A stretch of DNA of 64,000 nt, taken from contig UCOA01000035.1 of NCBI GenBank assembly GCA_900474095.1, forward strand, positions 1 through 64,000, written 5' to 3'. Below are positions 1 through 8,854 of the stretch, one piece after another. Position numbers and translations under genes: made by a program. Below the pieces are notes generated by a model, which saw only the letters and a program-made list of their open reading frames with translations, had not been told where the DNA came from and searched no databases. Numbering within the stretch: the stretch's first letter is position 1; each line of letters opens with the position of its first letter. The stretch is from Hyphomicrobiales bacterium (GTDB taxonomy: Bacteria > Pseudomonadota > Alphaproteobacteria > Rhizobiales > Rhizobiaceae).

Positions 1-2673
1 CCCAGCCGGTTCAGCGGCGGCGGCTTCTGCCTCCGTAACGGCTTCTGCCTCCGGAACAGCTTCTGCGGGCGCTGCCTGTTCCGGTGCCGGCTCGGAAGCC
101 TGGGCCTCGTCGCTTGGGGCATCCGCGTCGTCGTGGTCGGCGGTCTCGGCCGGCGTTTCGACAGCGGTCGAGTCCGCCGGCGTGGCCGCGTTGCCCGCCT
201 GCGCGGACAGGAACGCGACAGCTTCCTCGGCTTTCACGCTGTCGGCGCGATAACCGAGGCCCTTGAGGATTTCTTCCATATCGTCGGGCGTCGCACCGAG
301 AATGGACAGCATTGCCGTCGTCGCGGTGAAGCGGCGGCCGTCATAGGCTCCGTCCGGGCGCGGCGTCGTGCCCGGCTTCCACTGCAAGAGCGGCCGGATG
401 AGGTCGGCGAGCCGCTCGAGAATATCGATGCGGACGGCGCGCTTTCCAAGGAAACGGAAGCCGGCGAGTTTGTAAAAATTGCGCTCGAACGACGGATCGG
501 TGACGACCGAAGTACGGCCAGCCGCCAGGATCGGGATGAGGTCGCCATAACCGGGCTTGTCCAGGCCGTCGTTCTTCAAGGCCCAGAGCAGCGTGATGAG
601 TTCGGCCGGAGCGGGCTTCAGCAGAGCCGGCATGAAGATGTGATAGGCGCCGAAGCGGATGCCGTGGCGGCGGATCGAGGCGCGCGCCTCCTGATCCAGC
701 GACTTGACCTCGTCGGCGACGTCGCGGCGGAACATCACGCCGAGATTTTCGACGAGCTGGAACGCCAGGCCCTTGGCAAGGCCTTCGAGATCTTCAGCCC
801 GCGACAGATCATCGAGCGGCTTCAGGACCGTCGAGATATGATGATTGACGAAGCGCTCGATGCGGGCAAGCACATAATCGCGGGCGTTGCCCTGAAGCTG
901 CTCGTCGGCCAACAGTATGACGCGCGGCCGCATGACATGCTCGCTCGCTGCCAGCCGAGCGACGGGATCGCCGAGCCAGCGCACGAGACCATCGGAAGCA
1001 AGCGCCAGATCGGCATTGCCCGCCGCATGCAGCCGCGCCGCTCGCGCTTCGAATTCCAGCGCAAGCGCCTTTTGTGCTGCACCCTGTATCGCGCGCGCGT
1101 CGAGACCGTCGGTCACTGCCGCCAGCGTGAATCGGAACCCGGCCAATTGTCCCACATGATGTCCTTCAACAAAGACATCGCCATTTACACTGATTTCAGC
1201 TTCCAGCATCGCATTCTCTCTCAGGCGCTTCATGAGCACAGATGTCCTGCGATCAACAAAGCGTTTGGTCAACCTTTCATGTAACGCGTCAGACAATCGA
1301 TCTTCGATTTCCCGCGTCTTTTCTTGCCAGTGTGTCGGATCGGCAAGCCACCCCGGACGGTTAGACACATAGGTCCATGTCCTGATTTGTGCAATTCTCG
1401 CGGACAATGTGTCGATTTCACCATCCGTAAGGTCCGCGCGGCGAACCTGTTCGGCCATGAAATCTTCGTTCACTGTGCCACGCCGGACGAGATCGGCATA
1501 GATCGTCGAGATCAGATCGGCGTGTTGCGCTGGCGTTATACGACGATAGTCTGGAAGCGCACAGGCCTCCCAGAGTTTTTCTACACGCTCCGGTGTCGTT
1601 GCGACGCTTGTGATTTCCGGATAACGCGAAAGATAGTCCAGCGCCTGCTGGTCGACGGCCGGCAAGGCCCGCGTCAGCCCGTTTACCGTGGGTGCGACAT
1701 CGAGGCTTTTCTTCAGGGCCGCAAGCGAGGCGAAGTCGAGCGCCTTCGAGCGCCACTGCAGCACCCGCACGGGGTCGAACTGGTGCGATTCGATGCGGTG
1801 GACGAGCTCGTTGTCGAACGGCTCCACCCGCGAGGTGACGCCGAACGTACCATCGCGCAGGTGGCGACCGGCTCGGCCTGCGACCTGCGCCAGTTCGCCC
1901 GGGTTGAGATTGCGGAACTGGTAGCCGTCATATTTCCGATCCTGGGCGAAGGCGACGTGATCGACATCGAGGTTCAACCCCATGCCGATTGCATCGGTGG
2001 CCACCAGATATTCGACGTCGCCGGCCTGATAGAGCGCGACCTGCGCATTGCGCGTTCGCGGCGACAACGCCCCGAGCACAACCGCGGCACCGCCTCGCTG
2101 GCGGCGGATCAGTTCGGCGATCGCATAGACCTCTTCCGCCGAAAAAGCGACGATCGCAGTGCGCTGCGGCAGCCGGGTGATCTTCTTCGAGCCGGCATAG
2201 AGGAGTTGCGACAGGCGCGGCCGCTCGACGACAGTAATGCCCGGCAGCAGGTGCTCGAGGATCGGCCGCATGGTCGCTGCGCCGAGAAGCAGGGTTTCGC
2301 TTCTGCCGCGCAGATGCATCAGCCGGTCGGTGAAAATGTGGCCGCGCTCGAGATCGCCGGCGAGTTGCACCTCGTCGATCGCGACGAACGCCGCCTTGGT
2401 CTCGCGCGGCATGGCCTCGACGGTGCAGACCGAGAAGCGAGCCATATGAGGCGTGATCTTTTCCTCGCCGGTGATCAGCGCGACATTGTGGGCACCGACC
2501 TTCTCGACGACACGGGTATAGACCTCGCGGGCAAGCAGCCGGAGCGGCAGCCCGATCACGCCGGATTCATGCGCGACCATGCGCTCGATCGCATAATGCG
2601 TCTTGCCGGTATTGGTGGGGCCGAGGACCGCGATCACACCGCGGCCGCTCAAGATCATGGGTTGGTCAGGCAC
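1..2673 (-). CDS. SUV3/MgpS-like DExH-box ATP-dependent helicase, 3' end cut by window edge
   Basis: Reverse-strand reading frame open from a GTG at 2673 (alternative ATG at 2658) to the left edge, 891 codons visible. Helicase motifs are clear: Walker A GPTNTGKTHYA near residues 18-28, the DEVQ box near residue 98, and motif VI QVAGRAGRHLR near residue 268. This set matches the SUV3-type RNA/DNA helicases conserved in Alphaproteobacteria. The part nearest the left edge (about 1-180) codes a low-complexity tail rich in Ala, Glu, Pro and Asp, a common disordered extension in this family. A purine-rich AGGA precedes the GTG. Its exact substrate is not known from sequence. The two long plus-strand frames lying opposite it are shadows. 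The frame stays open upstream of 2673, so the start is the least certain part. Confidence 0.85.
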   Translation of the reverse strand, partial: MPDQPMILSGRGVIAVLGPTNTGKTHYAIERMVAHESGVIGLPLRLLAREVYTRVVEKVGAHNVALITGEEKITPHMARFSVCTVEAMPRETKAAFVAIDEVQLAGDLERGHIFTDRLMHLRGRSETLLLGAATMRPILEHLLPGITVVERPRLSQLLYAGSKKITRLPQRTAIVAFSAEEVYAIAELIRRQRGGAAVVLGALSPRTRNAQVALYQAGDVEYLVATDAIGMGLNLDVDHVAFAQDRKYDGYQFRNLNPGELAQVAGRAGRHLRDGTFGVTSRVEPFDNELVHRIESHQFDPVRVLQWRSKALDFASLAALKKSLDVAPTVNGLTRALPAVDQQALDYLSRYPEITSVATTPERVEKLWEACALPDYRRITPAQHADLISTIYADLVRRGTVNEDFMAEQVRRADLTDGEIDTLSARIAQIRTWTYVSNRPGWLADPTHWQEKTREIEDRLSDALHERLTKRFVDRRTSVLMKRLRENAMLEAEISVNGDVFVEGHHVGQLAGFRFTLAAVTDGLDARAIQGAAQKALALEFEARAARLHAAGNADLALASDGLVRWLGDPVARLAASEHVMRPRVILLADEQLQGNARDYVLARIERFVNHHISTVLKPLDDLSRAEDLEGLAKGLAFQLVENLGVMFRRDVADEVKSLDQEARASIRRHGIRFGAYHIFMPALLKPAPAELITLLWALKNDGLDKPGYGDLIPILAAGRTSVVTDPSFERNFYKLAGFRFLGKRAVRIDILERLADLIRPLLQWKPGTTPRPDGAYDGRRFTATTAMLSILGATPDDMEEILKGLGYRADSVKAEEAVAFLSAQAGNAATPADSTAVETPAETADHDDADAPSDEAQASEPAPEQAAPAEAVPEAEAVTEAEAAAAEPAG

Positions 2674-2853
2674 TGTCTCGATCCTGCGCACTTTCAGTCT
2701 GCGAAGGCCATTCACGGCGGTAAAGCCGTTCAACCGGCGCAGCACACATGCCCATGCAGCGTCACAAACGCAAGAGCGCTGTAGCATGAAATACTGCAAA
2801 TGGGGCGTACGGCCTGGGATTCCACCCGCATTTTCCTGAATCGGAACAGCTAT

Positions 2854-2875
2854 GGAACGAATCGGCGACGAATCG
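2854..2875. repeat. 22-bp direct repeat, copy 1 of 2
   Basis: The 22 bases at 2854-2875 recur exactly at 3111-3132, in the same orientation. The core is GAATCGGCGACGAATC, that is two GANTC sites 11 bp (about one helical turn) apart. The downstream half of this copy also forms a stem with GATTCGTC at 2888-2895, followed by TTTTGTT, which could fold as a weak plus-strand terminator. Confidence 0.7.
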
Positions 2876-3110
2876 TTGACTCCTTCGGATTCGTCTTTTG
2901 TTCACTGCTAGATATTGATTTTCTGAGCCGGATTCGCACCAGATGCTGAATCGGTGCCTCCCGGAAAAACGGACGGCCAACGTCAGCTTCGTCAGCATCC
3001 CGCACTCGATGAGATTCAGAATCCAAATAACTGAAAATTCAGAAAAATTTAACCAAGTCGCTCAATCGGTTCGCCGCGGAAAACCGATCGCCGCTATTGT
3101 GCTCAAAGGC

Positions 3111-3132
3111 GGAACGAATCGGCGACGAATCG
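3111..3132. repeat. 22-bp direct repeat, copy 2 of 2
   Basis: Exact second copy of the repeat at 2854-2875, with two GANTC sites starting at 3116 and 3127. It lies between phbB and the first copy, in the same non-coding stretch. Confidence 0.7.
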
Positions 3133-3302
3133 CGGCACCCGAAATTTCCCGATTTGTTCCCTACAAGATATGGTAGGAACATGTAACCTTTGCTCTGAAG
3201 CCGTACCATCTCAGACGTGCAGCAGGAGCGAATCGCAGCCTTGTCCGATAGCGCAAAACGGCGCCACAAGGGCGCCGTTCGCAACAGCAAGAACCAATTC
3301 TG

Positions 3303-4028
3303 TCAGACGAAGAACTGGCCACCATTGGCGGAAATCGTGGAACCGGTGATGAAGCCGGCATCGTCGGACGCCAGGAACACGGCGATACGGGCAATCTCCT
3401 CCGGCTCGCCGAGACGGCCGACAGGGATCTGCGGAATGATACGTTCGGCCAGAACCTTTTCCGGAATTGCCCGGACCATTTCAGTCCCGACATAACCGGG
3501 GCAGATCGCGTTGACGGTGATCCCCTTCGATGCCCCTTCCTGGGCCAGTGCCTTGGTGAAGCCGAGATCGCCCGCCTTGGCGGCCGAATAGTTCACCTGG
3601 CCCATCTGGCCTTTCTGGCCGTTGATCGAGGAGATATTGATCACCCGGCCGAAATTGCGGTCGCGCATGCCGGCCCAGATCGGATGCGTCATGTTGAATA
3701 GGCCGCTGAGGTTGGTGTCGATGACGTCCTTCCAGTTCTCCGGCGTCATCTTGTGGAACATGGCGTCGCGGGTGATACCGGCATTGTTGACGAGAATTTC
3801 GATCGGGCCGAGATCGGCCTCGACCTTGGCGATGCCGGCCGCGCAAGCCGCGTAGTTGGAAACGTCCCATTTAAAGGTCGGAATGCCGGTTTCGGCGGTA
3901 AAAGCCTGCGCCTTCTCGTCATTGCCGGCGTAGTTTGCCGCGACCCTGTATCCTGCGCCCTTCAAGGCGATGGATATGGCAGCGCCGATGCCGCGTGATC
4001 CACCAGTGACCAAAGCTACTCTGCTCAT
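3303..4028 (-). CDS. phbB: Acetoacetyl-CoA reductase (PHB synthesis)
   Basis: Short-chain dehydrogenase of 241 residues that reduces acetoacetyl-CoA to (R)-3-hydroxybutyryl-CoA with NADPH, the second step of polyhydroxybutyrate synthesis. The N-terminal glycine motif TGGSRGIG starts around residue 8; NNAG lies near residue 88; the catalytic YSAAK follows an ISS strand; the C-terminus GGQFFV is typical of PhaB enzymes. ATG at 4028 is chosen because AGGGAGAG sits just upstream; a longer frame to 4085 lacks this and is out of family length. It follows phaA on the same strand after 128 bp, so the two are probably one operon, as in other rhizobia. Confidence 0.96.
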   Translation of the reverse strand: MSRVALVTGGSRGIGAAISIALKGAGYRVAANYAGNDEKAQAFTAETGIPTFKWDVSNYAACAAGIAKVEADLGPIEILVNNAGITRDAMFHKMTPENWKDVIDTNLSGLFNMTHPIWAGMRDRNFGRVINISSINGQKGQMGQVNYSAAKAGDLGFTKALAQEGASKGITVNAICPGYVGTEMVRAIPEKVLAERIIPQIPVGRLGEPEEIARIAVFLASDDAGFITGSTISANGGQFFV

Positions 4029-4156
4029 CCGTCTCTCCCTGTTACCCTGTTCTTTGCTTGATGCCGCGCCCGCGGGCGCAAGCACTAATTCGTCCCGCTG
4101 TTGCCGCGAAGTCTCCTTCCGGCCGCGAGACCGGAGGAATGCCTAGCGAACGATTG

Positions 4157-5338
4157 TCACAGCCGTTCGACACACATGGCAACACCCATGCCGCCGCCGA
4201 TGCACAATGTTGCCAGCCCCTTGGACACGCCGCGACGCTTCATCTCGAACAGTAGCGTGTTGAGAACGCGGGCGCCGGAGGCGCCGATCGGGTGACCGAT
4301 GGCGATCGCTCCGCCATTGACGTTGACGATCGACGTATCCCAGCCGAGATCCTTGTTGACGGCGCAGGCCTGCGCCGCAAAGGCTTCGTTGGCTTCGACA
4401 AGGTCGACATCGGCAACCGACCAGCCGGCTTTTTCCAGAGCCTTGCGCGATGCGGGGATCGGGCCTGTGCCCATGATCTGCGGATCGACCCCAGCCGTTG
4501 CCCAGGAGACGATGCGAGCGAGCGGCAGGATGCCGCGGCGACCGGCTTCCGCCTCGGTCATCAGCAAAGTTGCCGCCGCGCCGTCGTTCAGCCCGGAGGC
4601 ATTGCCGGCGGTGACGGTGCCTTCCTTGTCGAAGGCCGGCCGGAGCTTTGCCATGGAGTCGAGCGTGGCGCCGTGGCGGATATATTCGTCCTGATCGACG
4701 GTGACGTCACCCTTGCGGCCCTTGACGATGAAGGGAATGATTTCGTCGGCGAACCGGCCGGCCTTCTGGGCGGCCTCGGCCTTGTTCTGCGAGGCGAGCG
4801 CAAACTGGTCCTGGTCATCGCGCGACAGCTGCCATTTGCGGGCAACGTTTTCGGCGGTCGTGCCCATGTGATAGCCGTAGAAGGCGTCGGTCAGGCCATC
4901 CTTGATCATGGTGTCGACCATCTTGAAGTCGCCCATCTTGACGCCGCCGCGCAGGTGCGCGCAATGCGGCGCCATCGACATGGACTCCATGCCGCCGGCC
5001 ACGATGATCCTGGCGTCACCCGTGGCAATTTGCTGCATGCCGAGTGCAACCGCGCGCAGGCCTGAACCGCAGAGCTGGTTCATGCTCCAGGCGGTTGCTT
5101 CCTGCGGAATGCCGGCCTTCATGGCCGCTTGGCGGGCAGGGTTCTGGCCTTCGCCGGCCGACAGGACCTGGCCGAGGATGACCTCGTCCACTTCGCCGGC
5201 ATCGACACCGGCGCGCTCGAGCACGCCCTTGATGACCGCCGCGCCGAGTTCGTGCGCAGGCGTATTGGCAAAGGAACCGTTGAAAGATCCGACGGCGGTG
5301 CGGCCGGCGCTGGCGATGACGATAGAGGGAGTGCTCAT
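4157..5338 (-). CDS. phaA: Acetyl-CoA acetyltransferase (beta-ketothiolase)
   Basis: Thiolase of 393 residues, the family's usual length, condensing two acetyl-CoA into acetoacetyl-CoA for PHB synthesis. Visible landmarks are the active-site cysteine in [10 protein letters not shown] near residue 89, the [17 protein letters not shown] block with the catalytic His near 350, and the C-terminal CIGGGMG with the second active cysteine. GAGGAAA precedes the ATG. It is first in the phaA-phbB pair and diverges from phaR across a 228-bp promoter region. Gene symbol phbA is also used in rhizobia. Confidence 0.96.
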   Translation of the reverse strand: MSTPSIVIASAGRTAVGSFNGSFANTPAHELGAAVIKGVLERAGVDAGEVDEVILGQVLSAGEGQNPARQAAMKAGIPQEATAWSMNQLCGSGLRAVALGMQQIATGDARIIVAGGMESMSMAPHCAHLRGGVKMGDFKMVDTMIKDGLTDAFYGYHMGTTAENVARKWQLSRDDQDQFALASQNKAEAAQKAGRFADEIIPFIVKGRKGDVTVDQDEYIRHGATLDSMAKLRPAFDKEGTVTAGNASGLNDGAAATLLMTEAEAGRRGILPLARIVSWATAGVDPQIMGTGPIPASRKALEKAGWSVADVDLVEANEAFAAQACAVNKDLGWDTSIVNVNGGAIAIGHPIGASGARVLNTLLFEMKRRGVSKGLATLCIGGGMGVAMCVERL

Positions 5339-5566
5339 CAGATATTTCCTCGTTCATTTTTTTCGCGACTGCCAAAGACTGGCAAAGGTCATCGCGCAAG
5401 TCAAACGCCATAATGTGACGACCGACGCAGTTTCGATCAGCAATCGCAAGATGAGACGAATTTTCGCACCTGCGTCGTCGCATCGCACAAAGAGATTGTC
5501 AGAACCGGCGTTTTACGGATACTCTGAAAAACGTAATAAAGACGGGAGCATGGGGAGGAGACCCTG

Positions 5567-6148
5567 ATGGCAAAACACGACGGCCAGATCGTTATCAAGA
5601 AATATGCCAACCGGAGGCTCTACAATACCGGGACCAGCACATACGTCACGCTCGACGATCTCGCGGTCATGGTGAAAAAAGGGGAAGAATTCACCGTCCA
5701 GGACGCCAAATCAGGCGAGGACATCACGCATCAGGTGCTGACGCAGATCATTTTCGAGCAGGAATCCAAGACCGGCAACACGCTTTTGCCGATTTCCTTC
5801 CTGCGCCAGCTGATCTCCTTCTACGGAGACCAGATGCAGATGGTGGTGCCGAGCTATCTCGAGCATTCGATGCAAGCCTTCACCGACCAGCAGGTGCAGA
5901 TGCGCGAGCAGATCAACAAAGCCTTCGGCGACACGCCGCTCGGCAAGAACCTGTCTGTTCCGCTGCAACTGGTGGAAGAACAGGTCCGGCGCAATACCGA
6001 ACTCTTCCATCAGGCCATGCAGATGTTCTCGCCCTTCATGGCAGCGACGCCACAGGCCAAGGAGCCGCGCAAGGCCGAAGCCAAGGACATCGATGAATTG
6101 AAGGAACAGCTGCGCGCGCTGCAGACGAAACTGGAAAACCTCGGCTGA
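5567..6148 (+). CDS. phaR: Polyhydroxyalkanoate synthesis repressor PhaR (AniA)
   Basis: DNA- and PHB-binding regulator of 193 residues. The N-terminal PHB/PHA accumulation regulator DNA-binding domain is recognisable from KKYANRRLYNT at residues 11-21 through the TQIIFEQE segment, followed by the PHB-binding repeat region (LPISFLRQLISFYGDQMQ). The C-terminus (from about residue 165) is a charged coiled-coil-like segment KDIDELKEQLRALQTKLE. In rhizobia this protein (AniA/PhaR) links carbon storage with exopolysaccharide and central metabolism. A strong GGGGAGGAG sits upstream of the ATG. It is divergent from phaA-phbB, which suits direct regulation of that operon. Confidence 0.95.
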   Translation: MAKHDGQIVIKKYANRRLYNTGTSTYVTLDDLAVMVKKGEEFTVQDAKSGEDITHQVLTQIIFEQESKTGNTLLPISFLRQLISFYGDQMQMVVPSYLEHSMQAFTDQQVQMREQINKAFGDTPLGKNLSVPLQLVEEQVRRNTELFHQAMQMFSPFMAATPQAKEPRKAEAKDIDELKEQLRALQTKLENLG

Positions 6149-6157
6149 CCAGCCTTT

Positions 6158-6180
6158 GCCGCGCTGCCGGAGAGCGCGGC
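6158..6180 (+). terminator. Hairpin after phaR
   Basis: GCCGCGCT at 6158-6165 pairs perfectly with AGCGCGGC at 6173-6180 across a 7-nt loop, ten bases after the phaR stop. The T tract behind it is only ATTT, so termination efficiency is uncertain. Confidence 0.55.
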
Positions 6181-6194
6181 ATTTGGCCTCATCC

Positions 6195-6602
6195 TCAAAG
6201 TCCGATCGAGACGTCCCGCCCGGCTGTGCGCATCGACACCGAGAAACCGGCGATCACGTCGATGAAGCTGATCGTCATCAGGATGAAGAAGACGTGCGTC
6301 GCCGCATTTGCGACCAGCAGGAATTCCACCAGGAAGACGATGAACAGCACCATCGACAGCAGATGATCCATCAGCGCCTTGGAGCTGATGCGGGTCGCCT
6401 TGAGAATTTCTACGAAAAGCAGGGCAAGCGCGATGACGATCAGCAGATCCCCGACGCTCATCGTCCAGACGGCGCCCGACAGCATCGTCAGGGACAGGAT
6501 CGTTTCCTCGAAGACTGCGATACCGCCGCTTCCAAGCACGCCGACCATTCCAAGATTGTAGAGAATGAACGGCAGGATCAGCAATGGAATGGCGGCAATC
6601 AT
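6195..6602 (-). CDS. Small inner-membrane protein, function unknown
   Basis: Protein of 135 residues from ATG 6602 (MIAAIPLLILPF), with about four hydrophobic segments: near residues 3-20, 43-65, 80-105 and 110-125. No catalytic motif is recognised. A conserved small membrane protein occurs in the same place next to phaR in other rhizobia, but no function is known to me. The frame could start 16 codons earlier at 6650; the later start is preferred because it gives an N-terminal membrane segment and has GGGAG upstream. Confidence 0.75.
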   Translation of the reverse strand: MIAAIPLLILPFILYNLGMVGVLGSGGIAVFEETILSLTMLSGAVWTMSVGDLLIVIALALLFVEILKATRISSKALMDHLLSMVLFIVFLVEFLLVANAATHVFFILMTISFIDVIAGFSVSMRTAGRDVSIGL

Positions 6603-6814
6603 CGGCAATGGCTCCCAGTTTGGCGCGCCGGGCCTCCCGGCCCAATGCATAATTTGATCGGAACGTTACAGCGTCCTTTGCGCGTCTGCGCGGCACTGCG
6701 GTGTCGATCAATATTTGCTTACAGCACGGTAATGGTCAAGAAAATGACCGTCCGGCGCAGATAGGCGACAATCCCTGAAAAACTCCCGAAAACCGAACGC
6801 GCCGCAAGCAGACA

Positions 6815-6844
6815 ACAGAAAAGGGCCGGCAAAAGCCAGCCCTT
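6815..6844 (-). terminator. Intrinsic terminator of rpmF
   Basis: On the reverse strand AAGGGCTGGC, a TTTT loop and GCCGGCCCTT form a 10-bp stem with one G-T wobble (plus-strand arms 6821-6830 and 6835-6844), followed by TTCTGTTG. It lies 29 bases past the rpmF stop. Confidence 0.75.
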
Positions 6845-6872
6845 CAAAAATCAAGCCTGACGGCGACGCTTA

Positions 6873-7058
6873 TTAAGCGGAAGCCTTCGGGGTCAGAACC
6901 TGGCGACCGCGGTACATGCCGGTCTTGAGGTCGATGTGGTGCGGGCGGCGCAGTTCGCCGGAGTTCTTGTCTTCGACATAAGTCGGGGTCTTCAGCGCGT
7001 CAGCGGAACGGCGCATACCGCGCTTGGACGGGCTTGTTTTTCTTTTCGGTACAGCCAT
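6873..7058 (-). CDS. rpmF: 50S ribosomal protein L32
   Basis: Basic protein of 61 residues beginning [18 protein letters not shown], the hallmark of bL32. The middle [16 protein letters not shown] block is typical of Alphaproteobacteria. It has no cysteine, so it is the zinc-free form. ATG 7058 is chosen over 7070 because MAVPKRK is the invariant N-terminus; GGAG lies seven bases upstream. A good intrinsic terminator follows. Standing alone between a membrane protein and a transferase gene, it is likely transcribed from its own promoter in 7059-7216. Confidence 0.97.
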   Translation of the reverse strand: MAVPKRKTSPSKRGMRRSADALKTPTYVEDKNSGELRRPHHIDLKTGMYRGRQVLTPKASA

Positions 7059-7216
7059 TTCATACTCCACTTATCGGGCAAAACTCTGTTGAGCGGCCAG
7101 ACCGTTGGCCGGGACAAACAGATGTCAATCTCGGAATTTGCCGGGCTTATACATGCCTCACCGGCGTTTGACCAGTCCCCATGACCATTTTTTCGCGATC
7201 AGCGGACGGAGACGGA

Positions 7217-7864
7217 TCAAGCCTCGTCTTCCGGTACGATCCATGTTTCCCGGAGTGCTGCCTCCTGCCATTTCCGGAAAGCCGGATGGGTCTTCACCGC
7301 ATCCATATATTCGAGAGAGCCGGGATTGCGCGTGAGGTCGTAGACCTCGAGCCGGTTGACCACCGGCGCAAACATGGCATCTGCGGCGGTGAAGCGCCCG
7401 AACAGGAACGGGCCGCCGGAACGGGCCACGGCCTCGCGCCAGATCGTCTCGATCCGCTCGACATCGGCCATGACGCCCGCGGGCAGGTTGATCGCCCGCT
7501 TTTCACGGCGGATGTTCATCGGGCAGGCACCACGCAAGTCCCTGAAACCGGAGAGCATTTCCATGGAATAGCTGCGCGCGACGGCCCGTTCGGCAGGATC
7601 TTCAGGCCAGAGCCCCGCTCGCGGAAAAAGCTCGGCGACATATTCGATGATCGCCAGCGATTCCCAGACGCGTACATCGCCATGATGCAGGACCGGAACG
7701 CGGCCGGTGGGCGAAATTTCCTTGAATTTGGGGTGTCCGTTGGCAAAATCGAAGGGGATGACGACATCCTCGAACGGCACGCCGCAGGCTTCGAGCGCCA
7801 GCCAGGGCCGGAGCGACCAGGAGGAATAGTTCTTGTTGCCGACGTAGAGCGTGAGCTTGGTCAC
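7217..7864 (-). CDS. Glutathione S-transferase family protein
   Basis: Cytosolic GST-fold protein of 215 residues. The N-terminal thioredoxin-like domain carries NKNYSSWSLRPWLAL (residues 10-24) with the probable catalytic serine, cis-Pro in GRVPVL and the glutathione-contacting ES in VWESLAIIEY. The all-helical C-terminal domain follows from about residue 90 and includes FTAADAMFAPVVNRL. Sequence style suggests the maleylacetoacetate isomerase/zeta-like or YfcF-like branch, but the substrate cannot be named. It is followed by mtgA's 3' end upstream on the same strand (78-bp gap). Confidence 0.9.
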   Translation of the reverse strand: MTKLTLYVGNKNYSSWSLRPWLALEACGVPFEDVVIPFDFANGHPKFKEISPTGRVPVLHHGDVRVWESLAIIEYVAELFPRAGLWPEDPAERAVARSYSMEMLSGFRDLRGACPMNIRREKRAINLPAGVMADVERIETIWREAVARSGGPFLFGRFTAADAMFAPVVNRLEVYDLTRNPGSLEYMDAVKTHPAFRKWQEAALRETWIVPEDEA

Positions 7865-7942
7865 CGGTTTTCTCCGATCCTTGTGAATGAGGCCCAGCTA
7901 TAAAGGGAAAGCCGAGTTCCGATCCAATGAAAAGGCCTGATC

Positions 7943-8722
7943 TCATTCATAAAGGCATTTGATATATTCGCCCGACCGGCCGGCACGGCGTTCGATCACC
8001 GAGGCCAGTCGCCGCAAGCCGCGGCCGGGTTTGCCGGCGTTGCGCTCGATAGGATTGGGAAGCGCAACCGCCAGAAGAGCAGCCTGGCGACGCGTGAGCT
8101 TGGCGGCCGAAACGCCGAAATGGTACCGGGCGGCAGCTTCCGCACCGTAGATTCCCGGTCCCCATTCGGCGACATTCAGGTAAAGCTCCATCATCCGCCG
8201 CTTGCTCCAGACAAAATCGGCCACCAGCGCCAAGGGCAATTCCATTCCCTTGCGGATGAAGGAGCGGCCGTTCCAGAGAAACAGGTTCTTGGCCGTCTGC
8301 ATCGGGATCGTCGAGGCGCCGCGGGTGGATTCACCTTCGAGCGCATCGGTGACGACGCCGCGCATCTGCATCCAGTCGACGCCGTCATGGATACAGAATT
8401 GTCCATCCTCCGACATCATCACCGACTGCACGAGATTTGGCGAAATATTGTCGAACGAGGCCCATTGGCGATCATAACCGCGCAGAAGCACGAGATCGCG
8501 CAGCATCAGCGTCGAAATCGGATGGATGAAACTCGGCACATAGAGGATGATCAGGACATAGGGCAGAACAATGATAGCGGCTGCGATCATCGCGATTTGA
8601 CGCCAGCGCCGGCGCAAGGCCTCGACCAATCCCCGAGAACGGCTGGAAGACACTTCTTCTTCCTCTTCCCGAGTTTCCGGTACGATGTCCACCACCCCTG
8701 AGACGCCCGCCTGATAATCCAT
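7943..8722 (-). CDS. mtgA: Monofunctional biosynthetic peptidoglycan transglycosylase
   Basis: Membrane-anchored GT51 enzyme that polymerises lipid II into glycan strands in the periplasm. From ATG 8722 the protein has 259 residues: a charged cytoplasmic N-terminus with a run of glutamates, one transmembrane helix near residues 43-65, then the GT51 domain. Visible GT51 motifs are [14 protein letters not shown] with the catalytic Glu, [17 protein letters not shown], and the later [20 protein letters not shown] block. A longer frame up to 8839 would add 39 unlikely residues overlapping the divergent prenyltransferase promoter; the ribosome site for 8722 (GAGAAT) is weak, so the start is moderately sure. 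Confidence 0.93.
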   Translation of the reverse strand: MDYQAGVSGVVDIVPETREEEEEVSSSRSRGLVEALRRRWRQIAMIAAAIIVLPYVLIILYVPSFIHPISTLMLRDLVLLRGYDRQWASFDNISPNLVQSVMMSEDGQFCIHDGVDWMQMRGVVTDALEGESTRGASTIPMQTAKNLFLWNGRSFIRKGMELPLALVADFVWSKRRMMELYLNVAEWGPGIYGAEAAARYHFGVSAAKLTRRQAALLAVALPNPIERNAGKPGRGLRRLASVIERRAGRSGEYIKCLYE

Positions 8723-8854
8723 AAAATTCTCATAGAGCAAGTACGGGCAAAATTGAACGGTTTTCTCGGCTTTGCACGGCATGCCGCGCCGGCTCCTGCC
8801 GATATGGTAAAATCCCGTTGCCAGCGGGCTCGCAGTCATGCCAAAGAGCGCCGC

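Larger units (their letters stand above)
2818..3234. promoter_or_regulatory. Non-coding region with dense cluster of GANTC (CcrM) sites
   Basis: The 629-bp gap between the helicase start and the phbB stop has no credible gene. It contains 13 GANTC sites, beginning at 2818, 2838, 2859, 2870, 2878, 2888, 2931, 2948, 3013, 3019, 3116, 3127 and 3230. For this base composition about one or two would be expected in 417 bp. GANTC is the target of the cell-cycle methyltransferase CcrM in Alphaproteobacteria, and such sites can tune promoters through methylation. Eight sites fall in 2818-2952, directly upstream of the helicase. The function here is inferred, not shown. Confidence 0.6.

Noticed and set aside
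133-2784. Two long plus-strand frames (383 and 486 codons) opposite the helicase
   Set aside because: Their translations are Arg/Asp/Ala-rich shadows; the reverse strand carries all helicase motifs in one frame.
3239-3300. Possible hairpin AAAACGGCGCC...GGGCGCCGTT just past the phbB stop
   Set aside because: A plausible phbB terminator stem, but the T tract on the reverse strand is short and its limits were not certain enough to list as a feature.
6156-6764. 202-codon plus-strand frame opposite the small membrane protein
   Set aside because: Asp/Arg/His/Gln-rich translation typical of the antisense of a membrane protein; the reverse frame has clear membrane helices.
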